This document shows positions 1-9,523 of a stretch of DNA of 64,000 nt, one piece after another. Both the position numbers and the translations under genes were made by a program. The stretch's first letter is position 1. The number at the start of each line of letters is the position of its first letter. Source of the stretch: Antedon mediterranea. Taxonomy: Eukaryota; Echinodermata; Crinoidea; Comatulida; Antedonidae. A model generated the notes under the pieces. The model saw only the letters and a list, made by a program, of their open reading frames with translations, had not been told where the DNA came from and did no database searches. Location: assembly GCF_964355755.1 (NCBI RefSeq), contig NC_092672.1, positions 20,892,501 through 20,956,500 of the forward strand, read 5' to 3'.

Positions 1-52
1 ATTGGTATAATACAGAAAATAATTAAACAGCATAACCTTTTATATCATTTAC

Positions 53-140
53 CTTGTTTTTCAGAATCAATTTCACATGGTCCAGTGATATCATCACTAA
101 TAAACTCTATATTTCCAAGATGAAGTATACCACTTAGAAC
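53..140 (-). CDS. MYO19: Myosin exon J (last exon in window)
   Basis: 88 bp; acceptor TTTGTAG, donor GTAAATG. Begins [17 protein letters not shown] in phase 0, following ELFK of exon I, and ends in phase 1. The ILHLGN block is strongly conserved in myosins. Confidence 0.92.
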
Positions 141-3100
141 CTACAAATAAACACATTTTCAAATTCAATTCAATAATTCAAAAAATAGAATTATAAAACA
201 TTACTATTAGATTTATGTATAAAAAACATCAAAGTCTATTATCACTTATTTATATACTACCATTTGGTTTTCATTACCATAAATTTGTAAAAGTTGTTTT
301 GAATCAATATACTATCATGATTGTAAAAACTAGGTAAAAGTTCACTGATGTTTACTGTCCACATGTGCTGGATTAGTTCAACCAAGGCATCTAAACACAT
401 TGCTTTGGTTCAGTTAGTTCACTGATGTTTACTGTCCACATGTGCTGGATTAGTTTAACCAAGGCATCTAAACACATTGCTTTGGTTCAGTTAGTTCACT
501 GATGTTTACTGTCCAAATGTGCTGGATTAGTTCAACCAAGGCATCTAAACACATTGTTTTGGTTCAGTTACTAATAATATCACCACTAAGTTTAACCATG
601 TTTTACCAGTGAATTCACTCTTCCCTTGTAAAACAATGTTTGTTAAGTAACCAGTTCTAATTAAGTAAAAGTTTCTTACTTTAAATAATTCTTGTTGCTG
701 TGACCTGCTAAGTCCAACATTAGACATTGCTTACTAACTAATTAAGTAAAAGTTTCTTACTTTAAATAATTCTTGTTGCTGTGACCTGCTAAGTCCAACA
801 TTAGACATTGCTTACTAACTAATTAAGTAAAAGTTTCTTACTTTAAATAATTCTTGTTGCTGTGATCTGCTAAGTCCAACATTAGACATTGCTTACTAAC
901 TAATTAAGTAAAAGTTTCTTACTTTAAATAATTCTTGTTGCTGTGACCTGCTAAGTCCAACATTACACATTGCTTGCTTTGTAACTATAAAATCTTGTTT
1001 ATCCTTTTGATTACATGCATCTTCTGAACGGTTTAGTTTCACATAGTTTAAGTTGTCTGAACTCAATACATTTGGTAGTAACCAGTTCCTCATTTCCCTT
1101 TCATTTCCGCCAAACAGCATCTATGATAATTTGAAAGAAGAAATGTTAATGATATTATTAAAAAGACTAATAATGAGAATAATATAAACTAATAATATAT
1201 TTCATGCTTTGATAACATTAGTAGAGTGAGTGCTTTCTTGCGCTATATTACAAAATATTATAAAGTGACAATTTTGTTTCAAGATGTTTAATATCAGTAC
1301 CAGAAAGATCCTTTTCATATCTGCCTACATTGATCTCCAGACTTATTACATGTTTTCATATTTACTCACGAACCTTGTGAAATCACGGGACAAGTATTGT
1401 CATTGTATAGTTGATGGTGCTATCATTAAGTTTGTGAGAACAAAAAAGTCACGCTTCGATACTTTCAAACAGGTGTACGGTCAGTTAAATACCAGGACAT
1501 ACCCTTTGGTTGTAATCAGGTTGTTAAAATTCTACTGATATTCACAGGGGCCTGTTTTTTTGTTTGTTCTGCGCTTTGTGTTTGCTATTAGCCTCCTCAC
1601 TTTAGAAACATGGCAACGGAATTAAATTGCAGGGTTTTCTCTAATCTGCAGAAAATATGCAAATGTATCACAGTTTCCAGCAGTTAAGTTAAACAGTTGG
1701 TTATCCGGTTTAAAGGTACACAAAAATGAAACATAACTAATACTAACTTGGTAAAATATGTGAAAATTCCTGGCACCATCACATTGATAAACAACTCTAG
1801 TTTTCTCAAGAAGGTATGTCTGAATAGAAGCACCAACAACATGATTTCCACTGACAACAAAATTGGAAAGGTAAAATAAGAATTCCTCTTGTGTGTAATT
1901 TCATTCTTCCCTGCTATGACACACAAAATGGCATATGTAGAAACTCAAAATGCATGGCCTGTATACAGTATGTTGGTTGAACATTGACAAATAAAAATAA
2001 TGTATGAAACTTACCGACTGAATTGTAGCTGAATGTACTTTCCAAAGCAGCTACTATTGTGATTCCTGGTTGTGCTAGCATTGCCTAAGAAAATGAAATA
2101 ATAGTTGTCTAACAGAGATGGAGTTGTAGGGAGGTGTAGGGTGCTGGGAGGCAAAAGATTAATATTACTGTATATATATATACTGGTGCAGGCCATCAAT
2201 TTCAATTAATTCTACTAGTCTTAATGATACCAAATCTGCCAAAAATTAAATTTGAGCATAAAATCTCACCAAATTCATATTTAGAACATACTGTAAGATG
2301 GCCACTGCTCATCAACAGTTTTAGCCTATATATTATATTAGGAGTTTAAAGGATTTTGGCACCATGACTTAAGGTTAAAGATATGCTAGAATTACAAAAT
2401 GTAAAATCAGTACAACTGCTTTAAATTATCATTTTAAATTTCATTTAATAAAGTAAAGTGTTAATAAATTTTGGGTTAGGTGTAGCTTTATTTATTTATT
2501 TTTAAATCAGTATGATACTTATTGACTTTTATATTTCAGTTTTCTCAGGGAAGAGTTAAATTACAATTTAATTTAACTCTTCCCTGGTTTTCTTGTAATT
2601 TTAATGGTACACTATCATTATGCTCATTTTTATTTGGTTCTCATCTCTTTATCGACTGTTCTTATTCTATTTTTTTCTTTATCTGTTGATGATAATGATG
2701 ATGAATATAGAAAATTTGATACATTGATATATGATTTAAAAATACTGATTTTGTATATTTAACAAAAATAAAGGTCCAACTTCTAGCGATCTTTCTTAGG
2801 ACCATAACAGTACATAGATGTTTTTACATTTGAGAATGACATGTGTATCTTACTGCACTTTATTAAAGATAAACATAATAATTACCAAATGCTTCAAGAA
2901 TAGGATTTGAGTCTAATATTCTACGTTCAATGCAATCTGCTGGTGATGGCGTGAAACCACTATGAACAAAAAAGACAACAAGTTATCACAAATAAGTAAC
3001 AAAACAGAGACAAATCTATAATTATGATGAAATAAAAACTGTAATTTTACATACATGAGAGTGTTATTAAATATGATATTAAATTAAATGTGTTTATTTT

Positions 3101-5481
3101 TATTACCCAGGGTTACATACTGCCACCATTGTCAGATATTTTAGTAAACATCTTGCATTCCATGTCTGTAATAAAACAATAATAAATAACAGAGAATAAC
3201 AAACGTTTTTGTATTTTCACAAAAAATATTGACTAAACTGCCTTGGTGAAAATCGAAAATCGGTTGCCAACATTCCCTCTTTGCACGTCTGGCAAGCATT
3301 TAGTGAGATTCAATAAATGCTGATTTTGTAACAGTGTCCTTTGAAACAGTAAAAACAAATTATAGCACTCTCTATTACTTGTCCATGCTTTTAGCCTCTC
3401 TATTTTTATTCAAGTTTGGGCCTCTCTATTATTTCAAAATAAACAAGAAATGGTTTTAAAGGTAAAAAATTGACTCTGATTACATTGGTGAAAACAAACG
3501 TAAAACTGAAATTGTTGAATTGCCTTTCCAGAACCACTTTCACCGCTGACAATTATTGACTGATTTAATCTTGTCTAGTCTTCTAGTAAGATTACACAAA
3601 GCTGTTTCTGCAATTCCAAATACATGTGGTGGGTATGCCTGAAAAAAAAAAAATAAAGATGTATATTCCCCAAAAAACATGAAAATGAGGATTAATAAAT
3701 CAAGCCATTTTGCTGTTTTAATAAAGTTATTCGTTTCAAAGAAAAAAACAAAAAAATATAGCACTAGTTTTACTAAATTAATGGTTAAATTTAACCAAAA
3801 GCCCATTTCCCGACAGAAAATTTGACTGTTAAAAAATTATAATTAAATTTTTTTTTTTTCCAATCCAATTTTTGGTCAAAGTAAATAACTACAGTATTAT
3901 GTGACATAAAATGGCATATTCAGCAAAACAATTATCTTTTCAGAGGAGCTCAGCATATATCTCTAAGTTCTCACTTCTAAGTGCAACTGAGGACATATTA
4001 ATATTTTTGCCCAATATTATTTGAAGATTAAAGTGAAGTCAAGATTTTAATAGTGATGTCACCAACATATCAATTTTCCTAAAAATCAATAGTATACTAG
4101 CAAATCGTTGTTTACCTTTTGATCACTACGGTAACGATGAATCATATGAACACCAAAATGTCCAGTTGCTTTGAAAGGATTTAAAGTAACAAGTGTGTTG
4201 CCAGTCTGAGTGTGGTATCTACCAGCTAAGTACCGCTCACGTAAACAGTTCAGCACTATGAACAGAAAAACTTAGGTTAAGTAACAAGTGTGTTGCCAGT
4301 CTGAGTGTGGTATCTACCAGCTAAGCACCGCTCATGTAAACAGTTCAGCACTATGAACAGAAAATATTAGGTTAAGTAACAAGTGTGTTGCCAGTCTGAG
4401 TGTGGTATCTACCAGCTAAGTACCGCTCACGTAAACAGTTCAGCACTATGAACAGAAAAACTTAGGTTAAGTAACAAGTGTGTTGCCAGTCTGAGTGTGG
4501 TATCTACCAGCTAAGCACCGCTCATGTAAACAGTTCAGCACTATGAACAGAAAATATTAGGTTAAGTAACAAGTGTGTTGCCAGTCTGAGTGTGGTATCT
4601 ACCAGCTAAGTACCACTCATGTAAACAGTTCAGCACTATGAACAGAAAATATTAGGTTAAGTAACAAGTGTGTTGCCAGTCTGAGTGTGGTATCTACCAG
4701 CTAAGTACCACTCATGTAAACAGTTCAGCACTATGAACAGAAAATATTAGGTTAAGTAACAAGTGTGTTGCCAGTCTGAGTGTGGTATCTACCAGCTAAG
4801 TACCGCTCAAGTGTGTTGCCAGTACTTTGTCTAATTGTCTTCAAATTGTTCTACTCTAAAAATGTATTACTGTAACTATAAATTTTATTTTAAAGTGGTC
4901 TTTAATTGGAGAAAATTTGAAGGATTGTGGTCTTTGATCTCTAATTAGAGGGCGGCAACAGCTAATGGTAGAAAATAGGTGATCATCTGTCTTTAAATTA
5001 GATTGAGCTTTTAATTAAAGGGGTCTTTAATCAGAGACTGTAGTATTAACAACCATTGAAACATGTGTGTACTATTAATTCACTTACTAGCAGGTTCTGA
5101 GAGAGGATTAAGCAAAACAAGATCATCTGTATTGATCCAATCTGTTTGAGTACACAGCACTGGATAGCCAGCATGACCACGTATCACAACATCCTAGACA
5201 ATGAAGTTACAAGCAATATTTAAAATACATTATATAGAATACTTAGTAGCAAGGTTGGGTTGTTGACATAGATGGTATGCTTCCCTCCCCTCCTTACCTC
5301 ACAATTATATTTAGTGTCTATAATCTTGCCATCACTAAAACATGAATTAACACATGCTCGAACCCAAACCTCTTACCTGGCCATTAGATTTAGTGACTAT
5401 AATCTTGCAATCACTAAAACATGAATTGACACATGCTCGAACCCAAACCTCTTTTTCATCATGTATCCACACCATTAACCC
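53..5481 (-). CDS. MYO19: Class XIX-like unconventional myosin, N-terminal motor part (10 exons, 3' end beyond left edge)
   Basis: Seen: ten minus-strand exons (5377-5481, 5088-5193, 4116-4255, 3524-3638, 3107-3165, 2886-2959, 2015-2084, 1748-1850, 923-1120, 53-140) join in order to give an SH3-like N-terminal stretch, the P-loop GESGSGKT, switch I (NHNSSCFGK), and conserved motor blocks such as [17 protein letters not shown] and ILHLGNIEF. Known: myosins are actin-activated ATPase motors; class XIX is a mitochondrial outer-membrane motor in vertebrates. The blocks [16 protein letters not shown] and [10 protein letters not shown] resemble class XIX more than other classes, judged from memory. 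The first exon has a splice acceptor, so at least one upstream exon is missing from this model. Odd: one extra base near the P-loop and a switch-I Arg-to-Cys change, so this may be a decaying copy or contain sequence errors. The actin-binding part, IQ motifs and tail lie to the left of the window. Confidence 0.85.
340..570. repeat. 77-bp tandem repeat, three copies, in a myosin intron
   Basis: The motif TTCACTGATGTTTACTGTCC recurs at 341, 418 and 495 (77-bp period) with nearly identical intervening sequence. It lies in the intron between exons I and J. I could not assign an exon to it. Confidence 0.95.
661..975 (-). repeat. 81-bp array duplicating the 3' edge and donor of myosin exon I
   Basis: Four units starting at 661, 742, 823 and 904, exactly 81 bp apart. 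Each carries the exon end (QQQELFK), the GTAAGAAAC donor and intron sequence. Only the last overlaps the real exon. The unit is 27 codons long, but read-through past a donor meets a stop after VRNFYLIS. Confidence 0.95.
923..1120 (-). CDS. MYO19: Myosin exon I
   Basis: 198 bp (66 codons); acceptor ATCATAG, donor GTAAGAAAC. Begins [17 protein letters not shown] and ends [10 protein letters not shown], phase 0 at both sides. It is the variable helical stretch between FHIFYQ and the VLxGILHLGN block. Its last bases and donor are repeated three more times downstream. Confidence 0.85.
1748..1850 (-). CDS. MYO19: Myosin exon H
   Basis: 103 bp; acceptor TTGTCAG, donor GTTAGT. Encodes [20 protein letters not shown] and [14 protein letters not shown], the strand-loop-helix after switch I that includes the LLEKxRV and RNFHxFYQ signatures. 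Ends in phase 0. Confidence 0.93.
2015..2084 (-). CDS. MYO19: Myosin exon G with switch I
   Basis: 70 bp; acceptor TTCTTAG, donor GTAAGTT. Encodes [16 protein letters not shown] then YIQLQFSR. Switch I is normally NxNSSRFGK; here the Arg codon is TGC (Cys) at 2047-2049. All surrounding residues are conserved. Confidence 0.92.
2886..2959 (-). CDS. MYO19: Myosin exon F
   Basis: 74 bp; acceptor TTCATAG, donor GTAATT. Encodes [14 protein letters not shown] followed by [11 protein letters not shown]. The SNPxxEAFGN block is a hallmark of myosin motors near the nucleotide pocket. Phases 2 in, 1 out. Confidence 0.9.
3107..3165 (-). CDS. MYO19: Myosin exon E (after P-loop)
   Basis: 59 bp; acceptor TTATTACAG, donor GTAATA. 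It reads [20 protein letters not shown]. The leading T completes GESGSGKT. Ends in phase 2, matching the next exon. Confidence 0.88.
3524..3638 (-). CDS. MYO19: Myosin exon D with P-loop and an apparent +1 frameshift
   Basis: 115 bp; acceptor TTTCAG after a polypyrimidine run, donor GC (GGAAAG followed by GCAATT). The first part reads [17 protein letters not shown] then TRRLDK; the second part reads [14 protein letters not shown] in the next frame. Both neighbours are phase 0 at these borders, so 114 bp are expected. The surplus base lies within about 3562-3572. GESGSGK at 3524-3544 is the ATP-binding P-loop. Confidence 0.85.
3655..3975 (+). repeat. Interspersed repeat, copy 1 of 3
   Basis: An AT-rich stretch with recognisable blocks (AACATGAAAATGAGGATTAA, TAATGGTTAAATTTAACCAA, ATGGCATATTCA) that recur in the same order and orientation at 17757-18030 and 55685-55990. 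It sits inside a myosin intron. No terminal repeats or coding potential seen; class unknown. Confidence 0.7.
4116..4255 (-). CDS. MYO19: Myosin exon C (motor N-terminal core)
   Basis: 140 bp; acceptor TTCATAG, donor GTAAAC. It completes the split codon and reads [19 protein letters not shown], then [15 protein letters not shown], ending SDQK in phase 0. This is the strand before the P-loop, equivalent to the IGxxLVAxNPFK block of other myosins. Its 5' 70 bp and acceptor are repeated upstream in the intron (see the 95-bp array). Confidence 0.9.
4186..4815 (-). repeat. 95-bp array duplicating the 5' edge of myosin exon C
   Basis: Seven copies with starts at 4186, 4281, 4376, 4471, 4566, 4661 and 4756, exactly 95 bp apart; the last is cut short and joined to a small fragment. 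The first overlaps the real exon. Each complete extra unit contains the TTCATAG acceptor and about 66 bp of exon, then a junction where the exon frame reads TLVT followed by TAA. Variants in the CGTGAG/CATGAG and AAACTTAG/AATATTAG positions alternate. Confidence 0.95.
5088..5193 (-). CDS. MYO19: Myosin exon B (start of motor domain)
   Basis: 106 bp; acceptor GTCTAG, donor GTAAGTG. It begins [11 protein letters not shown] in phase 0 and ends in [12 protein letters not shown] plus one base (phase 1). The DLxxLNPLSE block is the usual lead into a myosin motor. Confidence 0.8.
5292..5450 (-). repeat. 79-bp tandem duplication of the 3' part of myosin exon A with its donor
   Basis: The stretch from the exon A donor back into the exon is present twice, with unit starts at 5292 and 5371. 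The outer copy keeps a donor (GAG followed by GTAAGG). If that donor were used, translation past the normal boundary would reach a TAA after nine codons. Confidence 0.85.
5377..5481 (-). CDS. MYO19: Myosin exon A (SH3-like N-terminal region)
   Basis: 35 codons between the acceptor TTTCAG and the donor GTAAGA, phase 0 at both ends. The peptide starts [18 protein letters not shown] and ends TKSNGQ, which resembles the small SH3-like barrel before many myosin motors (VWxxxxxxxWxxAxV). An in-frame ATG occurs at the third codon, but the preceding acceptor implies an upstream exon. A tandem partial copy of this exon lies immediately downstream at 5292-5370. Confidence 0.7.
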
Positions 5482-5493
5482 CTGAAAGTACAG

Positions 5494-6260
5494 TAAACAG
5501 TTGATTATTCAATTCAATCAACTTTTATTATCCACAATCTGATTCTTTTGGTTGTGGCAGACTCACAAATGTAAATAAACATTTAAAACAAATGTTTAAA
5601 ATACACATGTATACAAATTATTGCTAAAGAGTAATAGTTGTAAAGTCTAACACTAACAGCTTTCAGAATTAAAATTTTGCAGGTATTTAGCATAATGGAT
5701 GCTATAAGCCCGGCTATATAAGCCCGGCTATATAAGCCCATCGCTAAATACCTTTGAATAGGCCTAGAGTTTTCGCATCAGCAGAAAAACACGAAACATA
5801 GCCTAGGACAAAAATCATTCAACTGTGACCACTCTTGATCATCGTCGTGATTTTGCCATGAACAGTCTCTTTGGCCATGCGCAGAACATGCCGGGAACCA
5901 GTACAAATATTGCGCCCTCTCTGGCGTGGCCTTGTTGTCTTTTTAGAGAACACTGGATTTTATTTGGTTAATGGTAGTTCAAGTCCGTAGTATTTTTCAG
6001 TAAAACAGGTAGCGCAAGTGCCTCATGTCTTGAAGTGGCTGCTGCACCCCCCGTTTGGTTTATATACAAGTGACCCCCCCCCCCCCCCTCCCGGGTGCCA
6101 GATGAAGACTTATTGAAAACAAGTTAAAACGTTGCACATGTACATATTATTTTTAAACAACCTACTGACTTAAAGAAGGGCTTACACAGATGGAATTAGT
6201 AAATTAACCAGCCAATGTGTGGGGCAACCATTTCATTCCATGTCTTTAATACCCTAATGA
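5494..6260. other. Region upstream of the known myosin exons; candidate promoter/5' exon area
   Basis: No confident exon. It holds a repeat-like stretch at 5510-5600, a 14-bp direct repeat AGCCCGGCTATATA at 5708-5740, a moderately GC-rich patch at 5830-5960 and a C-run at 6074-6090. Because exon A needs an upstream exon, the GC-richer patch is a possible promoter, but no motif proves it. Confidence 0.35.
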
Positions 6261-6261
6261 A

Positions 6262-7391
6262 TAACTGTGCCAAGTATCAGAATGTTCACTTCAGGTCTAC
6301 TAAAGTAGGCCTACTATGCATGACAAGTATCAGAATGTTCACTTCAGGTCTACTAAAAGTAGGCCTACTATGCATGACAAGTATCAGAATGTTCACTTCA
6401 GGTCTACTAAAGTAGGCCTACTATGCATGACAAGTATCAGAATGTTCACTTCATGTCTACTAAAGTAGGCCTACTATGCATGACAAGTGTCAGAATGTTC
6501 ACTTCGGGTCTACTAAAGTAGGCCTACTATGCATGACAAGTGTCAGAATGTTCACTTCAGGTCTACTAAAGTAGGCCTACTATGCATGACAAGTGTCAGA
6601 ATGTTCACTTCAGGTCTACTAAAGTAGGCCTACTATGCATGACAAGTATCAGAATGTTCACTTCAGGTCTACTAAAGTAGGCCTACTATGCATGACAAGT
6701 ATCAGAATGTTCACTTCATGTCTACTAAAGTAGGCCTACTATGCATGACAAGTGTCAGAATGTTCACTTCGGGTCTACTAAAGTAGGCCTACTATGCATG
6801 ACAAGTGTCAGAATGTTCACTTCAGGTCTACTAAAGTAGGCCTACTATGCATGACAAGTGTCAGAATGTTCACTTCAGGTCTACTAAAGTAGGCCTACTA
6901 TGCATGACAAGTATCAGAATGTTCACTTCAGGTCTACTAAAGTAGGCCTACTATGCATGACAAGTGTCAGAATGTTCACTTCATGTCTACTAAAGTAGGC
7001 CTACTATGCATGACAAGTGTCAGAATGTTCACTTCAGGTCTACTAAAAGTAGGCCTACTATGCATGACAAGTGTCAGAATGTTCACTTCAGGTCTACTAA
7101 AAGTAGGCCTACTATGCATGACAAGTGTCAGAATGTTCACTTCAGGTCTACTAAAGTAGGCCTACTATGCATGACAAGTGTCAGAATGTTCACTTCAGGT
7201 CTACTAAAAGTAGGCCTACTATGCATGACAAGTGTCAGAATGTTCACTTCAGGTCTACTAAAAGTAGGCCTACTATGCATGACAAGTGTCAGAATGTTCA
7301 CTTCAGGTCTACTAAAGTAGGCCTACTATGCATGACAAGTGTCAGAATGTTCACTTCATGTCTACTTAAAGTAGGCCTACTATGCATGACA
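6262..7391. repeat. 53/54-bp minisatellite, about 21 units, with higher-order repeats
   Basis: Units start about every 53 or 54 bp at ATGCATGACAAGT (6316, 6370, 6423 and so on to 7381). Each unit contains the 12-bp palindrome AGTAGGCCTACT and the palindrome ATGCAT. Diagnostic sites (GTATCAG/GTGTCAG; TTCAGGTC/TTCATGTC/TTCGGGTC; AAAG/AAAAG) define nested blocks. Open frames across it are a by-product of the periodicity. Confidence 0.97.
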
Positions 7392-8823
7392 GAGAGAATA
7401 TCAACAGCATTTTCCTTTACCTTTTTAAAACGACATGCTGGTTTCTTTTTAACTTGGGGTGGAATGCATAGGCCTAGATTTAGTAATAATCTGAAAAAAA
7501 AATAGCGAAATACTAAACAAATTTTTATAAACATATAACCACCTGTGACCTAGCCTAGCTAGGACCCGGAGAATTTAAATGGTTATTTGGCCCTACTACT
7601 ATTATAGCCTAGACAGGCCTGCCTACTAAGTACTAGGCCCAGGCTAGGCTTGCAGAAAAGTGTAGTTCGTCTGATTTGATTTCAATTTATTAGGAAAATC
7701 ATCATAAAAAATACATACAAAAGAAAGTGATAACATAAATTACTGACATTACAAATAATACAATTATAAAAGATTTTGCAGGATAAAAGCTTACAGTAGG
7801 CCTAAAGCCTTGTGAAGTTGGTTACTTATTCCTTATTCGACATTCCGGGTATTTTTTCCCTCACGGTTTATAGTAACCCAAAGTATTAATTAACATTATT
7901 ATAACAATTAAATATGTTATAATAATTTAAAATGTTTGCTTTCATGCTACACTTAAATGGATAACACTCATTCTTCTATCCATATTATATCTTGTCAATA
8001 CGCTATGGTACTGTAGATTCATTCCTCAATCAACACATCAGTTTATAATAGGCCTACCCTAAAACATGTACTCTAGTATATTCACTTGTATTGTAGGCAT
8101 AGAAAGAACGTCTCTTTGGTAATAAATACTCTATTACTAATTATAAACTATTTTAACTATTAATTTCTGATATTTTTTCCAGAAATAACATTTTTACAAT
8201 GATTTTCAAGAGCACATATTCACAAACTTTTTGCAACCACCTGTAAAATAAATTGAAAACAAACATTTATATACATTATTAGGCCTAAATAAACATTCAT
8301 CCCTTATACCAAACAAATATTGACCAGAACCAATTACAACCACAAAAGCGTATCAGCAACGCTCCATACCGAATACCCAATTTTATCGGAACCAAAATAA
8401 AACGTTATCTATTTTACCATATATCAAACATAAAACTAGCGCATTGGGCCCTGCGCTAATACGATAGGGCCCAGAAAATGAGACGATAGAGACCAAAATG
8501 GTTCCTAACACATCATCATGAGACGATCGGGCCAACGCATGAGACGATTGGGGTCGGACCAAACGCTGACGACGATCGGGACCACGTTTTCTGGGCCAAC
8601 CAAGACGATCGGGCAGCAAATAAAAAAATTTTACTGTGATAACCGGCCTAGACTTAGGTTAGGCCTAATAATACCCTACCCAGGCCTACCTACCTAGTAG
8701 GTCTAGGCTAGTAGGCTAGGCTAGGCTAGTAGGCTAGGCCTAGCTAGCTAGGGGCAAGGCTAGGCGGTAATTCGGCTAGGCTAGCCTACCTAGATTTATT
8801 GCACCTGACCTGCATAATCCTAC
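7391..8823. other. Non-coding region with AGGCCTA-type patches and a GACGATCGGG cluster
   Basis: No supported gene. AGGCCTA-type low-complexity sequence occurs at 7555-7660 and 8640-8790. At 8455-8620 a short motif GAGACGAT(C/A/T)GGG recurs several times, bracketed by GGCCCAGAAAA and its inverse TTTTCTGGGCC. The rest is AT-rich. Confidence 0.6.
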
Positions 8824-9133
8824 TATTGTATTCACCCTGTTTATAAAAGTGACCAGATCTACTTACCTATCTGGGAACTTCTTCCCGCTTGGGGCAAATC
8901 CAATGTAATATATTAATCCAATAGATATACTCGATATAATACTGCCAATAGCCGTATCCTTCTTAACCACGGCAAACTCCGTGGCTAACTGCCCCGATTT
9001 CTGGTCTGCCCCAACCGTTGGCGCATGTCGGCGCCCAGACGTCTACGTCACTTGTACTGGATCCGGGCGCCCGCAGACGGTTGGTAGGTTCAGGCCATTC
9101 ATTTATTGCCCACCCCCTGGGGTCGATACTACA
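8824..9133 (-). repeat. 3' LTR of the gypsy-like element
   Basis: 310-bp direct repeat of 14638-14947, with no difference found by eye. Preceded in element orientation by the polypurine tract at 9134-9141. Confidence 0.95.
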
Positions 9134-9523
9134 CTCCCCCCGGTTTTGAAAAGGAGGTAGTCGACCGGGGGTAACCCGGCTAGCGTTGCTACCCGGCCCA
9201 TGAGACTGGGTTCACAGGATTCGCTAGCTCCTTGTGACATAATAAACATGGCACCCGGCTGTGCGCCTGGTGCAAGTATAACTAAAAACAACTTCGGCGC
9301 ACTTGTTAAGGTGTATCGGCCAATATTGAGCGCACGAGCTGCGAAATATTGACACATACCCTCCCTATGTAACGGAACCCGTTCTCCCCGATACGTAACC
9401 AATCCCGATTCAGCCACAGGTGTTTGTCGCCGGACTGGAGTTAAATAATTCCCCGTCTGGCGGTTTCCCCGGTTCCAGCCATCCCCTGATAGCCACTAAA
9501 TCGGGATCTTAGCTTGAAATTGC
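9134..9523 (-). other. Gypsy 3' untranslated/remnant region with polypurine tract
   Basis: 390 bp between the pol stop and the 3' LTR. A short open frame spans part of it but has no recognisable domain and no good start. This is where an integrase would be expected. The polypurine tract GGGGGGAG abuts the LTR. Confidence 0.7.

Noticed and set aside
7410-7520. Minus-strand lysine-rich stretch (PPQVKKKPACRFKKVKENA) as an upstream myosin exon
   Set aside because: Possible acceptor and donor exist, but the reading frame, phase and homology could not be matched to exon A.
6215-7534. Overlapping open frames on both strands encoding repeated peptides
   Set aside because: They arise from the 53/54-bp minisatellite; the frame changes with unit length and no start, splice or domain support exists.
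8820-8826. 5-bp target duplication for the gypsy element
   Set aside because: With TG...CA ends the 5-bp flanks differ; the 4-bp CTAC with a TG...TA LTR fits better, so the boundary is uncertain by about 3 bp.
9103-9417. Small frame between pol and the 3' LTR as integrase or envelope
   Set aside because: No zinc-binding HHCC or DDE motif, no signal or membrane segment, and it begins at GTG and runs into the LTR.
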